Below, in pieces: positions 35,501-47,287 of a DNA stretch of 64,000 nucleotides. The first letter of the stretch is position 1; every line of letters begins with the position of its first letter. Source of the stretch: Cinnamomum chago (lineage: Eukaryota > Streptophyta > Magnoliopsida > Laurales > Lauraceae); contig CP142453.1 of assembly GCA_038049695.1 (NCBI GenBank), positions 115,980,001-116,044,000 on the forward strand. Direction: 5' to 3'. The position numbers and the translations under genes are program-made. Below the pieces are notes generated by a model. The model ran no database searches. It was not told where the DNA came from and saw nothing but the letters and a program-made list of their open reading frames with translations.

Positions 35501-35724
35501 GTATGCACTCTGCATTCCCTTTGTAAAGACCCTTTCTTGAGTCCTCATTAACACCTTTCCAATAGCAGACAAAAGTAGGACCCACTCTCTCCTGATTTAA
35601 CCTTGGCCCAGAATCGTGAGGGACGTTTTCTCTTTGGCCCTACTCAATGTGCCAGATACACTGACATTAATTTGATCCACTGTGATAATTGGGAACAATA
35701 TCAACCTAACTAAGTGGCAGACCT
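31043..35724. other. 4.7 kb without a recognisable gene
   Basis: It holds a poly-T run (32480-32508), a CACGTG near 31471 and generic AT-rich sequence. Open frames here are short and unlike any family I know. Confidence 0.4.
32480..32508. repeat. Poly-T tract
   Basis: Twenty-nine T in a row, possibly the reversed poly(A) tail of a retroposed sequence, though no body is recognised to its left. Confidence 0.9.
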
Positions 35725-36480
35725 GTGGGGATGGATATTGTTCAAATAGCTCAAGACTTCTTTAAGTATAATTGCTCCTTGAAAGTTATTAACAAAACCT
35801 TTTTAACTCTTATCCCAAAGAGGATTCGGGCCAATAATGTAAATGACTTTAGACCTATAAATTTATGCAATCTTATCTATAAAATAATCTCTTAAGTCAT
35901 TGCCAATAGGATGAAAGTTATTCTTCCAAACATTATTGGACTGTTCCAAAGTGCTTTTCTCAAGGGTAAATTGATATCTGCCATTTTAAGACTATAAAAA
36001 AAGATAGAAGTCGTGGGGCTTAAATTGGACATGGCAAAAGCTTATGACCATATGGAGTGGGACTTTATTTTGGTAGTGTTGCTTGCTTTTAGAATTAGTA
36101 AAATATTCACTAATTTAATTAAGGAATATGTATTTCTTCAGTTTCCTTTTCTATCCCCTTAAACGGATTCCCCTTCGGAAAAATCGTGTCATCCAAAGGC
36201 TTAAGGCAGGGTGACCCCTTATCTCTATATCTATTTATTCTAGGCGCCAAAGTTTTATCACGAATGTTAATAAAAGCTGAGGAAGAGGGATCCATTCACG
36301 GAGTGAGGATAGCCAGAGAGGCCCCTAGTATATCACATTTGTTAATTGCTGACGGCAGTTTTATCTTTTGTAATGCTAACTTGTATGAGGCTAAGGAAGT
36401 TAAGTAGCTTCTTGAGAATTACTGTGTACTCTTCGGGACAAGTTATAGTGAAATAAAATCTAATGATTGCATTTTTCTTA
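35725..36480 (+). mobile_element. L1-type LINE fragment (reverse transcriptase)
   Basis: The reading includes LTLIPKRIRANNVNDFRPIN, then NRMKVILP and QSAFLKGK, then LDMAKAYDHMEWDF. A second open piece has SSKGLRQGDPLSLYLFI and SHLLIADGSFIF, where the polymerase FADD box is changed to IADG. This is the middle of a plant L1 (Cin4-like) ORF2. Stops and a frameshift break it. The endonuclease at the start and the end of the protein are missing. It differs in clade from the two RTE LINEs near the left end. Confidence 0.85.
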
Positions 36481-38205
36481 ACTCAAAAATATTTTTTTGC
36501 CGATAGCTTGGTAAGTTATCCTCATTTATCACTTGTAATCGTTGCAAATATGTATTTTTAGTGAAAAGAATACAATCATTAGATTTTATTAAAAGAGGCT
36601 CTAAATTTCCCTATGATACACTTTCTTTCTAAGTTGAAGTTAATTTCAGAACCAAAATGGAAAGGGAAGTAGAGGAAGCCAAAAGGACGATCAATTCCTC
36701 TACTATCACACTTGTACGCATAGCTTACCAAGCATGGAAATCGGGTTTGAAAAAATAGCCATGCCAGGGAGAGTCTCTTCAGGAAATGGATTGTAATAAT
36801 TGAAAACAAAGGAGAATGAAAGCGACTTATGATAACAAATGGTAAAGCAGTGAAAATGAGTTGTCAGTCACAGACTCACAGTTATGAGTTATCATTTCAA
36901 GTTCTGTACGAGGCTTCCTCCATCACCCAAAGGTCTAAAACTCTCCTGCTCCACAACACTGAACACTCTCAAATTGAAGAGCCATATTTGATCATTGGGA
37001 TAATATCAATGAAAGATTAGCATGTAGCTAATTTTTAATTTACAGTTTTTGGAAGAGATAATATTGTTGAAAATAAAATCATTTTTAAATAATAAAATAT
37101 AGAAATGAAAGTAAAAGATGCTTAAAACCCTTTTTGTTCTTTGATAGGTAATGTGATCTGCGCCCACAACTTCGGGCCTATTTGTTTGCAAGAATTTTGA
37201 AAATTCTAGTGGTGGGTTTTGTGAAATCCCCAAATATTGTACCCCACCTTGTTTTTACAATAATATTACTTTGGAAATTGAAATTCTGGTAAAGTCTACT
37301 GGCCAAGAAAGAGATTTCACAGTGCTTGTTATGAATGCTCTCACCCTTCAGACTGGGAATTCAAAATCTAGAGAGACAACAACTGTTATCACTGCTAGGA
37401 ATTTCCGATATAGGAAATACTGGTCAAAATTACCTTCAAACAAATGGGCCCCCTCAAGGTCGTAATGCCCAGCCCTGGCAGCACATTCCACCATGCCAGT
37501 GGCTATTTGTCTTCAACCCACATATTTATCCAAATCTCTTATTGTATTTATTATTGAATGATAAGATGACTCAAACCCACAAACCCATGGTTGTGACAAT
37601 TGCCAATTTTGATCAAGCTGTTGTCCATTTATTGCATTTGCTGTGATAATGTCACTACACATTCATTTCATTTTTTTTTTTTTTTATGATGAATTGAATT
37701 TCATCATGATAAAATTGTAATAAGCAATATTCTCAAGGCAATATCACTTTATTATAATATAAGAAATTCACCTTACAAGGTATATTTGCTGTAAGCACCT
37801 AAATGAAAAAGGTACATTTCTTTGTATGTTTTTTCTTTGCCTCTAGTACATTCTCACACACCCAAACACGCATGCTACCCAAAATCTCTATCCAACAGAC
37901 CGGAGATTGATCCATAGTTGTATCTATGTTTTAATGAGAAGTAGTAGTCTGGAAATAAAGAAGAGAAGACACGGCAATGGGACATATGCTTGATATGGAA
38001 ATGGGCATCCCAACACTCCTGCCTTTCTTCTCTTTGTGCTTTTTTAAAAATCAAGACAACCAAACTACACTTTCCCACCCCAATTCATAGTGGCCCTTAT
38101 GGGCACGCTTGTTCAGCTTCCGTGAAACAATCCATGATGGTCCCTTAAATCTCCTTTACTCTCATGAATTAGCACGCATCCAGGTGGGACCCATGTTTTT
38201 CTTGC

Positions 38206-38213
38206 TATAAATA
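38206..38213 (+). promoter_or_regulatory. TATA box of a candidate transcript
   Basis: TATAAATA, preceded by GC-richer sequence. The putative start site lies about 30 bases downstream, near 38240. A spliceable exon and a small open frame follow. Confidence 0.45.
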
Positions 38214-38239
38214 GTAGCGCATTTAGCTGAGAATCAGAA

Positions 38240-38474
38240 TCAGAAAATCAGCAAATGAAGATTTTCATCAGTTTCTTTTATGCTGATATGTGCAAAAAGA
38301 TAAAAGAGGGTTGGCCCCATTTCTCATGGGTTCTCATTTTGAGATGCACATTTCATGTTTACCGGGCAAATGAAGCCCCCAGAAGGCATTTCTTTGCAAA
38401 CAGACATCTCCACAGTGAAATGGAAGGAGCTTGACAGTTTGACATTTGTGATTAAAGTTTGAACTCCTCTACAG
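38240..38474 (+). ncRNA. Candidate first exon of an unannotated transcript
   Basis: It begins about 30 bases after a TATA box and ends at a near-perfect donor, CAG followed by GTGAGT (38475-38480). It encloses one 59-codon frame (38255-38434). A plausible acceptor (TTCATGCAG) lies near 38782. It could be a non-coding RNA, a leader exon or a small-peptide gene. I searched the exon for plant miRNA cores and saw none. Confidence 0.35.
38255..38434 (+). CDS. 59-aa open frame in the candidate exon, function unknown
   Basis: The frame starts MKIFISFFYADMCKKIKEGW and ends HLHSEMEGA. It begins only 42 bases after the TATA box region and is the first ATG of the supposed transcript. A hydrophobic middle (FSWVLIL) is followed by a basic stretch (RRHFFANRH). 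No family is recognised. It may be a chance frame. Confidence 0.25.
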   Translation: MKIFISFFYADMCKKIKEGWPHFSWVLILRCTFHVYRANEAPRRHFFANRHLHSEMEGA

Positions 38475-38499
38475 GTGAGTCAACTTCCTATGGAGTTCT

Positions 38500-38770
38500 C
38501 CATCCGGATCTCAATCTGTAACTTCATTACTTTAAACATTACTAGTGAAGTTGACAGGCTATATGCAGTCCCATATCTATATTAGATCACAGATTTACAT
38601 GTGATTCAAATATAAAATTGAAGATTTTGCCCAACCAAATTTCAATCTGTAACTCATTACTTTTGACATTTACAATGAAAAGCTGACAAGCCATCCAGGT
38701 CGTATCAGTCTAAGATCACAGATTTAGGCGGTGTAATGTCAAATATAACAGTGAAGATTTTGTTGACGGT
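38500..38770. repeat. Diverged tandem duplication, about 130 bp
   Basis: 38500-38632 and 38633-38770 share CTCAATCTGTAACT / TTCAATCTGTAACT, then CATTACTTT, TAGATCACAGATTTA / TAAGATCACAGATTTA and GAAGATTTTG in the same order. Confidence 0.7.
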
Positions 38771-39680
38771 TATATTCATGCAGCTTGGAGATTATGAATT
38801 CAACCCTCCGTACTCCTGAATCATAAATTAGTGCAAGGTTACCGTTCCATTCCGAAGTTTAAAGTACATAGGTAAGTTTTGGTCTTCTTATAAAAAGGCA
38901 AATTGCCCCAACACTTACAATGGATGCAAAATGGATCTAGACGGTAGAAAACCACCAAGGGCTGTTATTGAATATATATATAAGAATTCATAGTCAAACC
39001 ATTGCCGTATAAAAAAATATTAAAGAGGTGAAAGGTGACGGATACGATAAATAGGGGGACAATGTATAAAAGGGATTCCAATTTTCCTACTATTTGAATT
39101 ACCAAGGCAAAGATTGGGTATTTAGTTTGCAATTTATCTTGATTCAATTTCAATTAAGAGATTATTTGAAGGTTACTTTCCAATACTTCAGGATTTGAAG
39201 ACTTTGTATGAATAATCAAACATGAATGTCCAAAAATGACTTATCAAATAGGACCCATTAATGGAAATTGAATGGAAGATAGGAAATGTATATCCGCCAT
39301 CGTCCCATCTATATGGCTACTTCCATCCTTCGCTCTTTCACCTCTCACTTTCTTCAATGATGGGAGGGCTACGAACTCATTGGCATTCAATTCCTACGTA
39401 TTCTATGCAGGTGAACTGGCCCTAAAGTGTATATTGCCTTCAGATTCTCAACCGAATAATGCAACTTTTGTGCTTATGTATTTTCAAAAGAAATGAAGGC
39501 AAATTCTCTAGATAACTTTAGTCTTTTTTCCGCCTCCAATCACTCCACAAGCATGGAACCCCATTTATATTGGCACGACCCTCATATTGCCACAGATCCA
39601 GGTGGACCCCACTGAAAAACAACAATTGGGTGGGAGAGAGCACACCGTGCTTACTTCTCTAATATAAAATAAGAAACAAC

Positions 39681-40071
39681 TAGGGTTGTAAACGGGTCGG
39701 TTCCGGTCTGGGTCCACCATGGACCCAGAACCGAAACAGTTAAGGATAAGGTGGAACCAGATCCAGACCCGAAACCATTTTGGAACCGGTTTTTTTGTCT
39801 TCGGAACCGAAACCAGAACCATATATAGGACAGGTCTAGATCCGAATCTGGATTTAGGTAGACAATGATATTAAAAAAAAAATATGATTTTTAGAAGAGA
39901 TTCTAAAAAATTGAAAAAATATGTCAGACCTCGGATCCACAGGTCCGAACCAAGGTAGAACCAGAACCAAACTCATTTACTTATCGGAGCCTAAATAAGG
40001 ACTCAGACCCGGTTTTTAACGGGTCGGAACCTCCAGGTAATTGGAGAATCAGACACCCATTTAAATCCCTA
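39681..40071. mobile_element. hAT-type MITE with TAGGG ends
   Basis: The ends TAGGGTTGTAAACGGGTC and, read inward, TAGGGATTTAAATGGGTG pair up. The flanks GAAACAAC (39673-39680) and TAAACAAC (40072-40079) form an 8-bp duplication with one mismatch. The interior repeats phrases of the GGAACCGGTTT type. It is similar in design to 20770-21292. Confidence 0.78.
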
Positions 40072-40079
40072 TAAACAAC

Positions 40080-43000
40080 GCATTGATAGAGAAAATGAGA
40101 AGGATCAAATAGGCCATGGTAAGTAGGACCCACATGATCCGACACCTATAAAATCTGAGGAAACTACGGCACTATAATCGTAGGATGACCAATAGCAAAG
40201 ATTTTTGTTGGGGCAATCAACCAGATCAATTCCTCATAAAATAAAGCCTAAAAACCACTCTAATCGGCTGGACAGCCCCTCAACCCCATCAACTCAGATG
40301 GCCAAAGTCACCTTAAAAGCCTCCCACCTAAAGCTATTGTAGAATTTCTTAATCTTAACTTTTCCATCTACAAACTTCCAACACGGAAAAAAATCCATTT
40401 TAAACTACTCAGAAGCACAGACTAGAGGAAAAAAAAAAACTAATAATAATAAAGCACATGGAAGTACAAACATTGATTATAATCATCGCCATTATCGAGG
40501 TTGTTGCAGGATTTAGAATTCCAATTTCGATGAAACTGACATCATTAATAAACAATTGTAGCAATAACACTAGGTAGAAAGAGAAAAGGAACTTATTAAG
40601 GAGTAGATTTAGCTCTAAAATATGATATTAAGCTTTTTGTCTATACTCAGCATGTTCACATGCAATTTTCTATATGTACAAATTCCAATTGTATATACAC
40701 TTCCACTCCCCCTGCAACATGGGGCTAGCATTTCTTTTTCTGTTTCTTATATGAAAAAAGGCGCTTCCAGGCTCTAATAAAAGAAGATTTAAGAATTAAA
40801 TGGTGTAAAGGTCCAACCAAGGGCCAGAAGATAATGGATGGGAGAAGGAAAAATACTTTGCAACACATGCAACCTAACATAGACCATGTGCTTTGATTGA
40901 GGGGTGTCTACAAGCAAACATGAAACAAAGCCGGCCAGGACAACATAAGCTTAGTTTCTGCTAGACAGAGAGAGACACGGCAACCTCTAAATTAATTCAA
41001 GTAATTGGACGTGTCTGAAGGAAAGTAGAAAAACAAATAACTAATTAAAAACCTTTAAGAAAGTCAATAGCCAATTCATTGATATGAGAAACACGTAATT
41101 AAGAACTGAAGTAGTTTAATGCAATAAATTTAGTATTGGGATTGTTAATTGGAGTACAATGAATTGGGTGAATAGTCCAGTCCATCTGCAAACATCCATT
41201 CCAACTTGTGATCCAAGAAAAGCATTTCCATGACCGTTGAGGTCTTTTTTTTTTTTTTTTCTTTGAATGGTACCTTTGAGGTCATGTTCTGATACAGTTA
41301 GTCAAGGGAGAAGGGATGGGGTGTCGTCTTTGGGCTGTTCAATCAAACATGCCAAGTAAAAGGTCTAAGAAAGATCTGGGTGTCAATTTTTCGATGCTCT
41401 TCCATCAGAATGTCTGGTGAAAAAAAAGTAAGAAAAAGACCCAAGAAAGATCTGGGGGTCAATTTTTTGATGCTCTCCCATCATATCTAACTAGACATAC
41501 GCAGAGAACTTGGATGATTAACATTCATTTTCTTCTTGGAAGTGATGGAGAAAAACAGTGACGACAACTCATAACCACATTGGTTGGCCATTAATGTTCA
41601 AGTGTTAGGCAACAAGAAAATGTGGGTAAATACCATGCAGCATCTGTGAAGCAATGTTCATTAAGATATTTCTGTCTTTTATATTGGTTCTTGGAATAAG
41701 CTTCACGATATACAGATGGATATTATCTCTATGATCCTAATAGCAGAATGAGATTTGATACAAATGTAAGTGTGTGAATGAATAGTAGCAGCAATAATGA
41801 ACGTTCATGATATGCGTGGGCTTCATGGACTCTATTTTGTACAAAGTTACTACATACAAATTAAATTGCAGCAATACTGCCAATGAACCTTACGACCTGC
41901 TCATTAGTGCACACTGTTAGAACAATGAGGCTAAAGGTTCTAACCTGTTTCCAACAAAAGCAGCAGTAGTGTGCATTAATTATATCTGAGATGATTACAA
42001 GGGAAACTAAGTGACTGCAGTTTATGGCACTATCTTTCTTTCCAACGGACTCTCAAAAGAATACACCACCATGCAGTGGCATCCTTAAATTGAAAACCTC
42101 ATTCACTCACTTTCTTAATGCACTAACCATCGCACCTGAGGAAGGTGATGGTGAACAAAAACAGCAGCCCAACACAAGAACGTCAAAGCCATGGCTGGCA
42201 CCTTAATGTTAAGATTAAAATGAGAGGGTACTAGGGAATTAAGGTGATAGCATCAGCTAAAAATGACCAAGTGCAGACAAGCAGACTAAATTTCATCAGT
42301 AGAAAAAAAAAAAAAACAATTTACCTCAGAAATTTTTTAACTTTTGGTATTGCAGACGAAAAGACTTAACTAAGACATTGCAAAACTTATTTAAGTTTTT
42401 GCCAGTTTTGAAAGAGAGTTATACTCGGCTGAAGGCTCTGCCTAGCAGCAGGACTCAATTCTTACTTACAAATTGATCTAATTAAAAATGATATATTTTT
42501 TTTCTGGAAGAGAGTTACACTCGGTTCTGCCTGGCTGAAGGCACTTGATTCTTATTTACAGAGTGATCATATTAAAAGTGAAAGTGAAAAAAGGTATTCT
42601 TCGTCTAAGCACTGAACCAGCGTTGTAACTTATATGCATGTGAAAGCTACCAAGTTGAACCTACTGTGATTAACTTTAAAGACGAGTTATGTTACCTTGG
42701 CATGGGAGAACAAGACAAACATGGCTGATACTATACAACTATTTCTATATTTTTTTACTAAGTTCAACCTATACTGCACATGAATGAGTTCATCAAGTAG
42801 GCTTTTCTCCTAATTGTTCATAGTCATTAGGTGTCCCTTAAGAGACAATGCTTGTGTTTCAATTGCCACGATCTCATTAGTTAAACGTTTAATCAGGCAT
42901 ACAGACATCAAATTCATCAACTTACCAATTGAACACGACAACTGGTCATTCAGAGGAAACTGATAGTTATGTCATTGTAAAGAAGAGAGCAGCAATAGGC

Positions 43001-43441
43001 ATACAAAGAAGCATAGCGTCTATCCTAGCAATTCATATCAAGTTTCATCAAATTTAAACAAAAATTTGGCGCACAAAATTCTTCTTTACCTTCTCCCCAT
43101 GTAGTTTTATCACAAGTAGATATTACCCAAAAGCCATAGCCACTTCTCATATTAACATTAACACATCATAACACTGATACCCATGTTCAAAAGAAAGAAT
43201 GAGAATTGTGCTACACACCCCCAATTTCTCAAATGTTTCTACGATGAAATCATATTGAAAAGAGATGTGCTTGGCGGAGGTTTGCCACAGGCAAGACAAT
43301 GCAAAGAAGAAAAGAAACAGTGCCACAAAAGACAATCACACTTTCTGAATAAGTTAAAAAAAGATAGAGATTGTAATAGGTTAAGTGGCACATTCATTGG
43401 AGTAAACGAAACATGCCTGTAAACTGGTAAAATGGTGCCCC
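40080..43441. other. Gene-free stretch downstream of the GRAS gene
   Basis: AT-rich. The last few hundred bases before 43442 should contain the 3' UTR of the minus-strand GRAS gene. No other gene is recognised. Confidence 0.4.
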
Positions 43442-45784
43442 TCAGCACCTCCAAGCTGATACCGAGCAGAGCTCTCCACTCTGCCAGTAGAGATACAGAG
43501 ATGCTTGGCGCTTCTCTACATGAAATCCCCTCCCTTGAAACCTCCTCACCATGTACTCCCCCTGCGTCTCTGTGAAATTACTGAATGATAGAGGTGAAAA
43601 TCCAGCTGAATTAAATAGGGCCCTCCATGGTAGCATCTTTTCACCTGCCTGGTGCCGCCGCCCCAACACGACACTCTCAATCCTCGGCTGGAGAAGGGAC
43701 CTTTCAATCTTGCATACTGCATCAGAATTCACATTGACAGCATCAAGTGAATCAAACAAAACCGAATAGGATTGGAGAGCATGGAGGAAATGTTGGGGGA
43801 AAGGAAAATCACTTCGAACACATCCATGGTCAACTGAAACAACAATTTTTGGGGAGACCTGTTTCACTATACGTAGAAGCAAGGGTATCGGCAAATTGGA
43901 AGACCCAACCGGGAAATTCACAGCAATTGCTTCATTGTCCGAGAGATTAAGTATTGCTGATGCACCTAGTGACATAATTGTTGACCTATCAATGGCATCG
44001 ATATTGATCACATTAAATTGGAATGAGATGTTGAGACCATTTGCAAAGTGGGTGAGGTTTTCCTGAGTTAGACTGAGCTCCAGAGGGTGATGGGATGATG
44101 GGGATGCAAAGGCAGTTATTTTCAGGGTAGGAGTCCCACCAAGCCTCATGGCAAGCTCCTGCATAAAAGAAGCCCATTGTCCACCAATCCCAATATCAAA
44201 ATCTATTATGTGGATTCGATCGAACCCATCAAGAGCTTCCAAGAGCACCTGATTAGAGGTGAAATTCACGAATTGGAGGAAAGGTGAGATTTCAGAGAAG
44301 ACCTTGTATGCATTGATCTTGAAAACAACATCCAGGGGAGAAGCAGAGGAAGCCAGTGTGCTGTTGCAACCGGTAGTGGTGGCAGTTTTGAGAAGCAGCT
44401 GCAGGGCCTCCTTGAAGTAGAAAGCTGCCCTCTGTAGAGGCTTCCCAACATGGGAGAGCTGGTGATTGAGCCGCGCCAATATCTCTCGCGCGTGTCCGAA
44501 ATTCCCACTCTCGACCAGCTCAGCAGCCTTGTAGAGCTGGTCGACCAATGCCTGCTGGGTCGCATTCTCGAGAGAACCCACCACCTTCATCTTCGCCTGC
44601 CTCTTTTGGAGGTGATCGGGAATGAGATGTTCATTGACAAAGCTCTGTGGCGGTGGCCGCTGGAGAAGAAGCTCTTGACCCGAATCGGCGAAAGGGGTTT
44701 TGGGGAACTGGCAACTTGGGTCTATGACCGTGGGGTGGTGGCGCTTGGGCTGGGGTGGAAGAAGGTGCTGCTGCTCCTGTTGGGTATAAGAGAAAGGTAG
44801 CAAGAAAGCTGGGTTTTGATGATGATGATGATGAGGTGGAGGATTGGCTTGTTGCTGGTTTTGGAGATTGAAAAGCTGTGGTTTTTCATCAATCCCTTCA
44901 AACTGTTGCTGTTGCTGCTGCTGATAAAATGCACCCTGGGGTAGGGAAAGAGGGAGAGATAGAGGCAGAGCATTACTAGTAGCAGCAGAAAAGATGGGGT
45001 TCTGAGGAGTATTGTTGTTATTGCCCCCAAAGAAAGGGCTTTTCAGATTGGAAAGAGGATTGCTGCTGTTCAAAGCAAAATCAGTAGCAGCAGTAGAAGC
45101 AGCCAAAGGAGGAGCAATGGAACTCAAATTCACATTCCCCGGCGCTGAAACTCCTCCTTCAAACCCCAAACCCGGCTCGGCAACGCAGTACCCAGGTACC
45201 CCACCCTCAAACTCCGACGGCCCTCCTCCGCCGGTCTGCAACAGCTGCTTCAGAGATGGGTCATCAACGTCGCCCATAAACCACCGGAAGAACGAGTGGT
45301 CATTCCCCGGCGACACCTCCGACGACTCCGACAACATGTTCTCCCACTCCTCCATCCCAAACCCACCACCTCCGCCGCCGCATTTCTCTCCTCCTCCTCC
45401 TCCGGCGCTACTCATCTCCAAGGGGGTCGGAACCGGTTGCAGCTCCGGCGCCCACGCCTCCTTCCTGCCGCCGTCTGTCCCCGCTGCCGCAGCTCCGGCA
45501 GAGCTGTCGTCCTGGGAAGGCGGCCATTGGTGGAGGGGGTTGCCGGAAACCGCTGCCACGCCGGCGGTGTCGGTGGAGCCGCTGCTTCCGCCCAATGAAG
45601 TAGACAGTATCGATGTTGAAGTTTGAGGGCTGGGGCTCCTTCTCTGTTCCAGAACAGAGGTTGGTTCCGTGCTCCCGAAAAGACCCTCCTTTTCCCACTT
45701 CGCTGGTACTAAACCCGAAAAATCGGCCGCTACGTCCAAATCCAAGACCCCCTTCCCCTGCAAGTGAAAGGGCACGACCCTCAT
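43442..45784 (-). CDS. HAM: GRAS transcription factor of the HAIRY MERISTEM / SCL6-22-27 group
   Basis: One intronless 780-codon frame, normal for HAM genes. The variable N-terminus contains the group's EPTSVLEQRRSPSPQTSTS (about residues 40-58). Glycine-rich, polyglutamine and polyhistidine stretches follow. The GRAS domain occupies about 405-780: LRI (QALVDQLYKAAELVESGNFG), VHIID as IHIIDFDIGIGGQW (about 521-534), then the LRII, PFYRE and SAW parts, ending SVSAWRC. HAM proteins keep shoot stem cells undifferentiated and partner WUSCHEL-type factors in the nucleus. The first ATG gives MRVVPFHLQGKGVLDLD, the usual HAM start. The gene carries a miR171 site (44463-44483), so it should be cleaved post-transcriptionally. 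Upstream lie a CT tract and a 25-bp duplication. It looks intact. Confidence 0.97.
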   Translation of the reverse strand: MRVVPFHLQGKGVLDLDVAADFSGLVPAKWEKEGLFGSTEPTSVLEQRRSPSPQTSTSILSTSLGGSSGSTDTAGVAAVSGNPLHQWPPSQDDSSAGAAAAGTDGGRKEAWAPELQPVPTPLEMSSAGGGGGEKCGGGGGGFGMEEWENMLSESSEVSPGNDHSFFRWFMGDVDDPSLKQLLQTGGGGPSEFEGGVPGYCVAEPGLGFEGGVSAPGNVNLSSIAPPLAASTAATDFALNSSNPLSNLKSPFFGGNNNNTPQNPIFSAATSNALPLSLPLSLPQGAFYQQQQQQQFEGIDEKPQLFNLQNQQQANPPPHHHHHQNPAFLLPFSYTQQEQQHLLPPQPKRHHPTVIDPSCQFPKTPFADSGQELLLQRPPPQSFVNEHLIPDHLQKRQAKMKVVGSLENATQQALVDQLYKAAELVESGNFGHAREILARLNHQLSHVGKPLQRAAFYFKEALQLLLKTATTTGCNSTLASSASPLDVVFKINAYKVFSEISPFLQFVNFTSNQVLLEALDGFDRIHIIDFDIGIGGQWASFMQELAMRLGGTPTLKITAFASPSSHHPLELSLTQENLTHFANGLNISFQFNVINIDAIDRSTIMSLGASAILNLSDNEAIAVNFPVGSSNLPIPLLLRIVKQVSPKIVVSVDHGCVRSDFPFPQHFLHALQSYSVLFDSLDAVNVNSDAVCKIERSLLQPRIESVVLGRRHQAGEKMLPWRALFNSAGFSPLSFSNFTETQGEYMVRRFQGRGFHVEKRQASLYLYWQSGELCSVSAWRC
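44463..44483 (-). promoter_or_regulatory. miR171 target site in the GRAS mRNA
   Basis: The plus strand here is TGATTGAGCCGCGCC followed by AATATC, identical over 21 bases to mature miR171a. The mRNA is therefore fully complementary. It encodes ILARLNHQ at about residues 434-441, the position conserved in HAM genes. Cleavage would be between target bases 10 and 11. Confidence 0.95.
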
Positions 45785-46938
45785 CTAAAAACACACAAAC
45801 CCAACAAAACCCAGAGAGCCAGAACAACTCAATATCACAACAAGAGAGAGATTTTCAGTAAATGATTTGAGTAAGAGAGAGACAAAAAAAATCTCCACAG
45901 CAACTTCTATGGGATTTGAGGGGCTGAAAATGTTGGGAGCATGAACCTCAAATGGGCTATTTTTAACTGTAATGACTGCTCCTATTTCTATCTTTCTCTT
46001 CCACTGCTCCTGAGCTGGTTTTCTTCCACTGCTCCTGAGCTGGTTTTCATGGAAGAAGGGGGTGGTTGTATTGAGTTTTTTCTGCTGCTTCTTGTTGTTT
46101 TCTCTTGTGGTTAATGGGACAGGAGTGCGCCCTGTACTGCTGCACTGTAGCCCCTAGCGTGGAATGGATGCGTGCAACATAAAAAAGAAGTAAAGCGCCC
46201 TTTTCTTTCTCTGTACCCTTCCCTCCCTCCCCTCTCTCTCTCTCTCTCTACGCCCTATCTTCTCTTTCGCTCTGCCCCTATTTTGTGTGGTCTTTTTCAG
46301 CAGTAAATGATAAGGTGCGCCGCGAGAGCATGCTGTGTTTGTGCTCCTTATGTTGGAAGAGCCTAAGAGCTAACATGGGATTAGGAACAGGATTTAGAAG
46401 AGCTGTTGAAAGGGAAGGTCAAGATCAGAGGAGATCAATTGTGTACAGCCTAGATAGAGACAACCGAAGGATCTATTAGGCAGAGGCTCAATCTCAGTTT
46501 AAAACAGAGAGAAGAATGACCTCTTATCTTATTGGTAAGAACTGACAATTCTTACCATTCTGGCTGCATGGGATTTCAAACTTGACAGTGTCACCTTCCA
46601 TCACTAGAGGACCGTTTTACTGTCTCATGTGAGACATATTTTCTTTATTAAAAGGCTTTTTTATCTCACCCAAAGTCTACTTATCTCATAAAAATTTTTA
46701 ATAGGGAGAGACATGAGGGATCGGAGAGAGGGAGTCCCAATCAGTCACCCTCTTATATGGACCATCGTTAGAGCACCCACCACCTCAATAGTTTTGAAAA
46801 TCAGTGTGGTGTTTTATCACAAAAATAGCCATCCTGAAGAAAGAATATATGTATTAGCCTACGCAAGAAAAATCTTTGTCTGCCCATCCTACCCAACTCC
46901 TTTTAGAATGAAATTTTAGACAGTCCATCAATGCAGCA
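45785..46938 (-). promoter_or_regulatory. Upstream region of the GRAS gene
   Basis: This should contain the 5' leader and promoter, read leftward. It has a (CT)n tract (about 46225-46249), which reads as (AG)n in the gene's sense and is common in plant core promoters, plus a perfect 25-bp tandem duplication at 45998-46047. No convincing TATA box was seen. Confidence 0.45.
45998..46047. repeat. Perfect 25-bp tandem duplication upstream of the GRAS gene
   Basis: The unit begins CTTCCACTGCTCCTGAGCTG and occurs twice without change, 214-263 bases before the start codon. It is probably in the leader or promoter. Confidence 0.92.
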
Positions 46939-47287
46939 GGACAGGGGCACGGGTGGACCTACATACTTTGATTTGGGGGCAGTGGCCCCCCTTTGGACCC
47001 GGGTATGCTTACAAAATCCACTTGAAAAATCTGGACATGCTTCTAAAACCCACTTGAGAACTTTGGGTTGGACCCAAAACCCAACTGCTATTTTAAAAAT
47101 ATTGAATCTGCTCACAGACCAACTATGTGAAAAAAGGAAAGCCTCAGGCGTGCTCGAGCACCTTATCTCCCTCTCTAGCCATTGGAAGGGACGTGTGATG
47201 AGATGCAGCGTCCCATCTAACACTAGGTGTGCCCCAGTGCACCAGAGGGGGCCATGTCAAAAATATAACTCAAATATATATATATAT
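46939..47287. mobile_element. Remnant with a Tip100-like left end
   Basis: CAGGGGCACGGGTGGACC, followed by GGGGGCAGTGGCCCCC, resembles the left end of the 10862-12758 element. I could not fix the right border or a target duplication. Confidence 0.35.

Noticed and set aside
38240-38474. Primary miRNA transcript
   Set aside because: No known plant miRNA core on either strand and no convincing long hairpin by eye.
45012-45626. 204-codon plus-strand frame opposite the GRAS gene
   Set aside because: It is antisense to the proline- and glycine-rich N-terminus of a certain gene. Codon bias of the GRAS frame explains the absence of stops.
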